From Dryococelus australis (taxonomy: Eukaryota > Arthropoda > Insecta > Phasmatodea > Phasmatidae): 64,000 nucleotides of DNA. How positions within the stretch are numbered: the first letter of the stretch is position 1; every line of letters begins with the position of its first letter. A program made the translations under genes and the position numbers. Below the pieces are notes generated by a model. That model saw only the letters and a program-made list of their open reading frames with translations. It searched no databases and was not told the origin of the DNA. The stretch spans positions 81,841,895 to 81,905,894 of the forward strand of contig CM056995.1 of NCBI GenBank assembly GCA_029891345.1. The letters run 5' to 3'. Below, piece after piece: positions 59,144 through 64,000 of this stretch.

Positions 59144-60295
59144 TTATCCTGCATCAATAGCTTTATCGAAATCTACACAAATTTTTATATTAGTTTTTTC
59201 TTTAACTACAGTTATTTTTCTATATAAACAATCAATCACAAATAATGGTCTTTGCCCAAAAAATGAATAATAATTTAGATCACCATGAAAGTTTATAGTT
59301 GGATTATTATAAAGTTTATCATTTCCATATATAGTATATAGTTATGGTTTTGAATTCTTAAAATCATTATAAGCAAGAAACATTTTTAAGCAAAAAGAAT
59401 TTTCAGTATCTAAATTCCAATTAGAAGTGTGAACATACTGTTCAGCGTAATTTTTTCTATTAGCTTGAAAACTTACAATTACAAAATCAGGCATGTGAAA
59501 TTATAAATTATTAAACTGATCCTTTATAGCAAAGTTAAAAACAGTTGATCCAACAGGAATTTTTTTTTTCTAAAAATTGTCACTAATTGAAACTAACAGG
59601 CAATTTAAGATTTGTATATGTTTTTTTCTTTAATTCTAATGGCCGCATTAGATTCGCATTCAACAATAGGTCACACAATTTCTAAATATTAAATATCAAT
59701 TCTACCTGGATCTGCATAACTTTACTGAACTACTCCATCTACATGTTTTGTTTCATAAACAAATAAATAATTGTTATCAGATGAATTACGAATAAATAAG
59801 TAATTTTATAACTACATTTCTAGTAAATTTTTGCATTATCTCTGATAAAGCAAAACAGAGATCACAGAGGATAGATTATTTCATTTGTTTTATGACTACT
59901 CGATATTAATTATCAATACCAGTAAATTCGAAATAATTTTATTCACTTGGTGATCTTAACAAATTATTCGTCATTGTTTTTATGTTATTCCTGGATTATC
60001 AACAGCTTCAGTATCATTTCCATGTTTTGAGATTTCTACTCTAGAAAACTGAAAAGGGAAAAAGTTAACACAGACATCTATATTATCTCATTTTTCATAT
60101 TTTGCCTCATTTCCTTCTTTATCTCTCTTTAGTAAGCGATATTGTTCATAAACATAAGCATCATTTGGAAATGAAAGCCATCATCTATAGGAATATCATA
60201 TTCAATTCTATTATTGTAAACAATTAAATCCCCCTAGTTTGATCTGTTGGAGGAAAAGTGTGTCTTTCAAAACTCTTAATACTTTTATAACTCAT
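59144..60295 (-). pseudogene. Major capsid-like protein (double jelly roll), broken
   Basis: On the minus strand it starts MSYKSIKSFERHTFPP, then pieces in shifting frames: NRIEYDIPIDDG, NIDVCVNFFPFQFSRVEISK, DTEAVDNPGIT, ETKHVDGVV, VGSTVFNFAIKDQF, MPDFVIVSFQANRKNYAEQ, then SFFGQRPLFVIDCLY and KICVDFDKAID before the stop. The last blocks correspond in order to KLRYIII, NNLKAD, and FVFDVSNQ of the capsid protein in remnant 1. This supports a distant double-jelly-roll capsid protein of the kind annotated as F54H12.2-like. Several stops are present. Confidence 0.6.
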
Positions 60296-60321
60296 TTATA
60301 AGAATATATATATACATTCAT

Positions 60322-60325
60322 AAGC

Positions 60326-60381
<56 letters not shown>

Positions 60382-60385
60382 GCTT
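60322..60385. repeat. 64-bp perfect palindrome, aagctttca(TA)n
   Basis: aagctttca at the left and tgaaagctt at the right with an uninterrupted TA repeat between them. It sits exactly in the divergent intergenic region between the capsid-type gene (minus) and the plus-strand block, so it could contain both promoters. It is also a typical unstable microsatellite. Confidence 0.9.
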
Positions 60386-60460
60386 CAACAAAGGAAGTTT
60401 CTTGAGTTAAAGCACTCATTGAAAAATACAAAACTTACAAAAAGTTCCATGAAGTAGATT

Positions 60461-60652
60461 ATGAAAGAAATAAGAAGAGGTATCTATCTACCTTTAAGTA
60501 ACGAATTGCAAACTATTGGTAAAAAAGCAGAACAAGGAAGTGAAGAAATTAAAAAATTAATAATGGCACTAGTTCCAGTAGCAGAAAATAATTTCGATTA
60601 TCCACCAACATTGGAAGAAACATCATATGAAAGAATTATTCTCAAAACATAA
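60461..60652 (+). pseudogene. Short charged Polinton ORF, start of DUF8207-type gene?
   Basis: 63 codons: MKEIRRGIYLPLSNELQ, KKAEQGSEEIKKLIMAL, then VPVAENNFDYPPTLEE. It overlaps the next frame by 26 bases. It may be the N-terminal part of the DUF8207-type protein after a frameshift. Unknown role. Confidence 0.4.
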
Positions 60653-61340
60653 ATCTCCTGATTTGGAAGAACAGATGGGAATTAAACAATTGAAAGATTC
60701 TAATATAAATCTCGGAAAAGAAATTGCTGGAAGACTTAATGTTATTAAAACACAATATGGTCTACTAGAAGATGGACATAATTTTTACATTGGGGATACA
60801 AAAGTAAAGATACATGATGACAAACTATTTGTTAAGGATAAAGAATATAAATTAACAAAAGGGCATTCTAATTTGTTAACAAAAAATAAACAATCAGCTC
60901 TTGAAGATGAATTCACCGATAATGACTATGAAAATTACACAGAAATGATTTTATCAACGAATGCCGCATTCGAAGAATATAATCCTAATAAGCATGTAAA
61001 CTCGAATAGAAGTTGGAAGTACGTGAATATAATTAAATCAATTAATGAGGAGCATATCAAAGAATTATGTTCAAGATCAGCGCCAAACACACCTGCAAGA
61101 ACGATTTCTCCAAGAACTCCTAGATCTGGGGAAGGCTTAAAAGTACAACAGTTTACCAAAAGAATACATTTGGATGGGTGATGAAAGGAAATTGATTGAT
61201 ATGTTGTTAGTTATTCACGTCGAAGAAAATGTGGGAAATAACAGTTACTACAATTATGAAGTAAGCATAATGAATATGTTGAACAATAAGTTTTCTGAAT
61301 TTGTTATTAACTCTCCCAATGTAATTACATATCTTATAAG
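60627..61340 (+). pseudogene. DUF8207-type Polinton protein, frameshifted near 61160
   Basis: The open frame 60627-61181 (184 codons) has YGLLEDGHNFYIGDTKVKI, TKGHSNLLTKNK and ENYTEMILSTNAA, the characteristic blocks of this Polinton family. Near 61160 the frame shifts: the following frame (from 61152) reads EYIWMGDERKLIDMLLV and GNNSYYNYEVSIMNMLNN, which matches the C-terminal part seen in remnant 1 (LLIASRESGNNSH...SIIEEL). Role unknown. One frameshift is the main damage, so this gene is better kept than its neighbours. Confidence 0.7.
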
Positions 61341-61434
61341 GGCTTTAAATGTAATTCACCATTCATTTTGGAATTCCGAATACCATGGCAAAGGAATATT
61401 AAATTGGACATCAAACAACTTAAATCTGCTTTAA

Positions 61435-61726
61435 ATGCATTTGCCAAGCTATAATTGCTCTGGACCATTTACAAAATTAAATGAAAGATTGGGAAGGAGA
61501 CAATAGGAATACATAAACTATATGAAGCATTTAAACATCATGATATTGCTTATAGAGATCATAAAGATTTAGAAAATAGACATGAAGCTGACAAAATTTA
61601 AAAAAAGAAGCAACAGAAATTATGTTAGATAAAGATACTCCAATTGGTGAGAAAATTCCTTGTGCAGCTGTTGCATCAACTATGACTACAAAAAGAAAAT
61701 TAGTTTGGGGTATTAAAATTTATTAA
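61435..61726 (+). pseudogene. PLA2-like Polinton protein, frameshifted
   Basis: Starts MHLPSYNCSGPFTKLNERLG, the calcium-loop region (family CGPGT, here CSGPFT). After a stop the next frame has HHDIAYRDHKDLENRHEADK, which contains an intact HDxxY catalytic motif. Then a frameshift to GEKIPCAAVASTMTTKRKL. In parvovirus-like VP1 proteins this domain acts on membranes during entry. The catalytic His-Asp pair is preserved here, unlike remnant 1. Confidence 0.7.
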
Positions 61727-61853
61727 TTAACAATATTTTTCTTTGTAAATGAAGATAACAAACATAACTTTTGATGTACACATTGAACAATTTAGAGATT
61801 TGAATACAGATAATTTTTTAAACAAAAGTTCGACTTGAGAGAAAAATAAATAA

Positions 61854-62150
61854 TTGAAAGAAGAAAAGAGTCATAAATTAACTTTGCAACTACTAATAAT
61901 CAAAAAGATTCTCAATGAAAAATCTGGAAATGGTTTACATCACAGAGAATTTTTGCCAATTTTAATTCCAATTTTAGGTGCACTTGAAACTTTAGTCGGA
62001 GGAGCTACTGCAATTTACAATTCTGTTGAACAAACTAGAAAAATAAAAATAATAATAAGAACAACAGAGACATAATTCATCAATCGAAAATAAATCAGGA
62101 AGTGGTGTAGTTGCAAAAAGAGGCAGGCCAAAAAAATTTGATTACATCAC
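61854..62150 (+). pseudogene. Hydrophobic capsid-associated (PX/pVI-like) protein
   Basis: Contains FLPILIPILGALETLVGG followed by ATAIYNSVEQTRK, a hydrophobic helix then a basic segment, and in the next frame SGSGVVAKRGRPKK. This matches small Polinton virion proteins compared with adenovirus pVI/pX. The frame from 61854 ends at 62075, so the end is frameshifted. It is immediately before the protease. Confidence 0.55.
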
Positions 62151-62151
62151 C

Positions 62152-62507
62152 ATTATCTAATCTTGATATTGAAAAATATATACGAATAGTAAATATTAAA
62201 CAGTTCAGATGCTAATATGACTGGTGAATTACCAAAAATAATTCACAAAAATGAACGTGCTGTAGTTAATTTTGACAACTCAACAAATCCTGGCACTCAC
62301 TGGATTTGTTATTTTAAAGAAAATAATTATGTTTACTACTTAAATTCATTTGACAATTCCTAGCAATTTAATTACTTAAAAAAAGTTTATTTCAATTATA
62401 ATGGAATTCTGAATTTGAATTCAGTTACTTGTAGACATCTATGTTTATTTTCTTTATATATTTTTTCAAGACAATTTAAATTTTACGATATAATTTATTG
62501 TTATTAA
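62152..62507 (+). pseudogene. Adenain-like protease with catalytic His and Cys kept
   Basis: Starts LSNLDIEKYIRIVN; continues ELPKIIHKNERAVVNFDN, GTHWICYFKENN (catalytic His), YYLNSFDNS and NSVTCRHLCLF (catalytic Cys, with Arg in place of the usual Gly). In-frame stops at about 62212 and 62360 break it. The stop at 62505-62507 directly abuts the next ATG. Compared with the protease of remnant 1 the catalytic dyad survives but the frame does not. Confidence 0.8.
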
Positions 62508-63044
62508 ATGACGGATATATTTGGGAAACCATTAAGCAAATCTTTAAATAATAAACTTTGACACTGATGCTTTTGTATGAAAACCATATGTAGATTCAAA
62601 ATACAATAATATTGTTTCTGCTTTACAATATCAAATAAGTAAAGTTCGGTTTATACAAAAGATTATGTTTCTCTTCAAAATTGTAGAATTAATAAAAATG
62701 GCTGAGCCTGTAGATGGAACAGACACAGTCAATAAAATATTTTTCTGATAAAGACAGCTTTCACATTGCAAACTTTAAAACAATCAGTTTTTAATTGTGA
62801 TAAACTTGTTAATTCAAAAGTTGAAAAATATAAGGAAGAAAAATCACATATATTATATTTATCTGCAAAGTGGTATAAAATAAATAATGTTTTTAACATT
62901 GATAATTTATCTTATTTTACAATGACTGTTATTAAGGGAACTATAAAACAAGATTACAGTAAGCCTTTTGATGTAAACAGAGGCGAATTTGTAACTTTTA
63001 TAATAAATATATTTTTACTATTAAATGGAGAATACTTGGTTTGA
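62508..63044 (+). pseudogene. Fibre-like Polinton protein, broken
   Basis: Begins MTDIFGKPLSKSLNN and shifts frame several times (MAEPVDGTDTVNK resembles the repeats found in phage and Polinton fibres). The open segment 62766-63044 contains NCDKLVNSKVEKYKEEK, ILYLSAKWYKINNVF, NLSYFTMTVIKGTIKQ and VTFIINIFLLLNGEYLV. A tail/fibre-like attachment role is inferred from the motif alone. Confidence 0.55.
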
Positions 63045-63170
63045 AGTGTAAGAAAGTTACTTAAATAATATAAATATAAAGAAGTAAATACTAAAAATGG
63101 ACAATTAGTTCAGAATAGTAAATGTTTGATATGTAATTCCAATAAATCGACATTCTTATAAAGTACACAA

Positions 63171-64000
63171 TGTAAGAGAAGGAATAATCAATGAATTATA
63201 TAAACCTGCAAGAAACAAATTTCCCAGAAGAGTAATTTCATTCAGAATTTATGAGTTATGGCAAATTGATATTGTTGGGATTGATACTGGTAATTTTAAA
63301 GGTATATTGCATATAAATAACAGATAAAACATAAAACATCTAAAAATGTAAATGGTTTAGAACGTAAATTGATGACAGTAAAACCATGCAAGAATTAAAG
63401 TGAGGCTGGCTCTAAGTTTTATAATAAAATATTTATAGAACTTATAAAAAATATAACACCAATCTTTATTCTATATTCAGTGAACTGAAATCTAATGTTG
63501 AGTAAAGATTTAATCGTACAATGATAAATAAAATGTGGAAAAAAGTTTCATTTGAATGGCAATTATAAATGGATAAATATATTAGATGAATTAGGGGAAG
63601 AATGTAACAGTAGAAAACATATAACTATTAGCATGAAACACATTGAAATTAATAAGAAAAATGAAAAAAATTAACAAAATTTTGTGAACATGTTTACTAA
63701 ACCAAAATATAAATTTGGCGATGTCCATGTAAGCAAAAATAAACTAATTTTTGAAAAGTGTTATACTCCTAATTGGAAAATATAATTATTTACTACTGTT
63801 AAGGTTTTATATTATGAAGTACCTGCTTACAAACTAAAAGATTCCAAAGGAGAAGAAATAAAAGGTGATTTTTATTAATAAAAGATTTATGAAAACTAAC
63901 TATCCAAATGAATATTTGGTTTAAAAAGTTTTAAAATCAAAAGTGATAAAATTTATGTTGACTGGTTGGATTTTAATAATTCTCATAACTCTTGTAAATA
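63171..64000 (+). pseudogene. Polinton integrase, broken and cut by window end
   Basis: Recognisable in order: REGIINELYKPARNKFPRR, LWQIDIVGID (first catalytic Asp kept), SKFYNKIFIELIKN (the second-Asp box reads Ser-Glu-Ala-Gly here, so Asp appears lost), NVE then a stop and RFNRTMINKMWKK (catalytic Glu kept), ILDELGEECNS, KPKYKFGDVHVSKNKLIF, YTPNW, VPAYKLKDSKGEEIKGDFY, and a chromodomain-like KSDKIYVDWLDFNNSHNSC. Many frameshifts. It is more complete than the integrase of remnant 1. The coding end lies at or beyond 64000. Confidence 0.85.

Larger units (their letters stand above)
59099..64000. mobile_element. Polinton/Maverick remnant 2, different lineage, cut by window end
   Basis: Divergent gene blocks flank a palindrome at 60322-60385: a capsid-type gene on the minus strand, and on the plus strand a charged ORF, a DUF8207-type protein, PLA2-like protein, hydrophobic capsid-associated protein, adenain-like protease, fibre-like protein and integrase in that order. 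Orientation differs from remnant 1, where integrase and the DUF8207-type gene are opposite to the PLA2, protease and capsid genes. Most genes carry frameshifts. The element continues past 64000. Confidence 0.8.

Noticed and set aside
60461-63044. Host multi-exon gene reading for the run of plus-strand frames
   Set aside because: The frames match Polinton genes in order, and the breaks are frameshifts and stops rather than splice sites.

Overview
This window looks like non-coding, repeat-dominated nuclear DNA from an animal, most likely an arthropod and probably an insect. The reasons are its AT-rich composition, its tRNA-derived SINE family, Tc1/mariner and Ty3/gypsy elements, and insect-type Polinton (Maverick) remnants. 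I found no intact host protein-coding gene. The species cannot be fixed from the sequence alone.

Layout. (1) About 1.3-6.7 kb is a decayed Polinton. Its minus strand carries integrase and a DUF8207-type protein. Its plus strand carries a PLA2-like/hydrophobic capsid-associated protein, an adenain-like protease, a minor capsid (penton) protein, a double-jelly-roll major capsid protein and one conserved ORF of unknown role. (2) 6.8-22 kb is mostly AT-rich DNA with SINEs, a G-rich tandem repeat, a short MITE, diverged repeats and a CpG-rich promoter-like block near 20.3-20.8 kb. (3) 22.3-34.9 kb is LTR-retroelement territory: an ~804-bp solo LTR, a truncated gypsy element (gag-protease-start of reverse transcriptase) and a second gypsy element (gag to integrase) flanked by LTR remnants, interleaved with SINEs and a DNA transposon. 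(4) 34.9-41.7 kb holds three copies of a large tandem duplication. One copy carries an 845-bp MITE whose empty site survives in a sister copy. (5) 41.7-58.2 kb contains more SINEs, a nearly full-length Tc1-like transposon with terminal inverted repeats, three tandem-repeat arrays, a pair of ~470-bp direct repeats and a mariner fragment. (6) 59.1 kb to the end is a second, different Polinton: capsid protein on the minus strand, then DUF8207-type protein, PLA2-like protein, hydrophobic capsid-associated protein, protease, fibre-like protein and integrase on the plus strand. It runs off the window.

The Polinton genes would have worked together as a virus-like integrating element: capsid proteins, a maturation protease, and an integrase for insertion. 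All carry stops, frameshifts or lost catalytic residues, so they are fossils. Neither remnant shows the family's protein-primed DNA polymerase or packaging ATPase. Assignments come from motif recognition by eye; no database search was possible.
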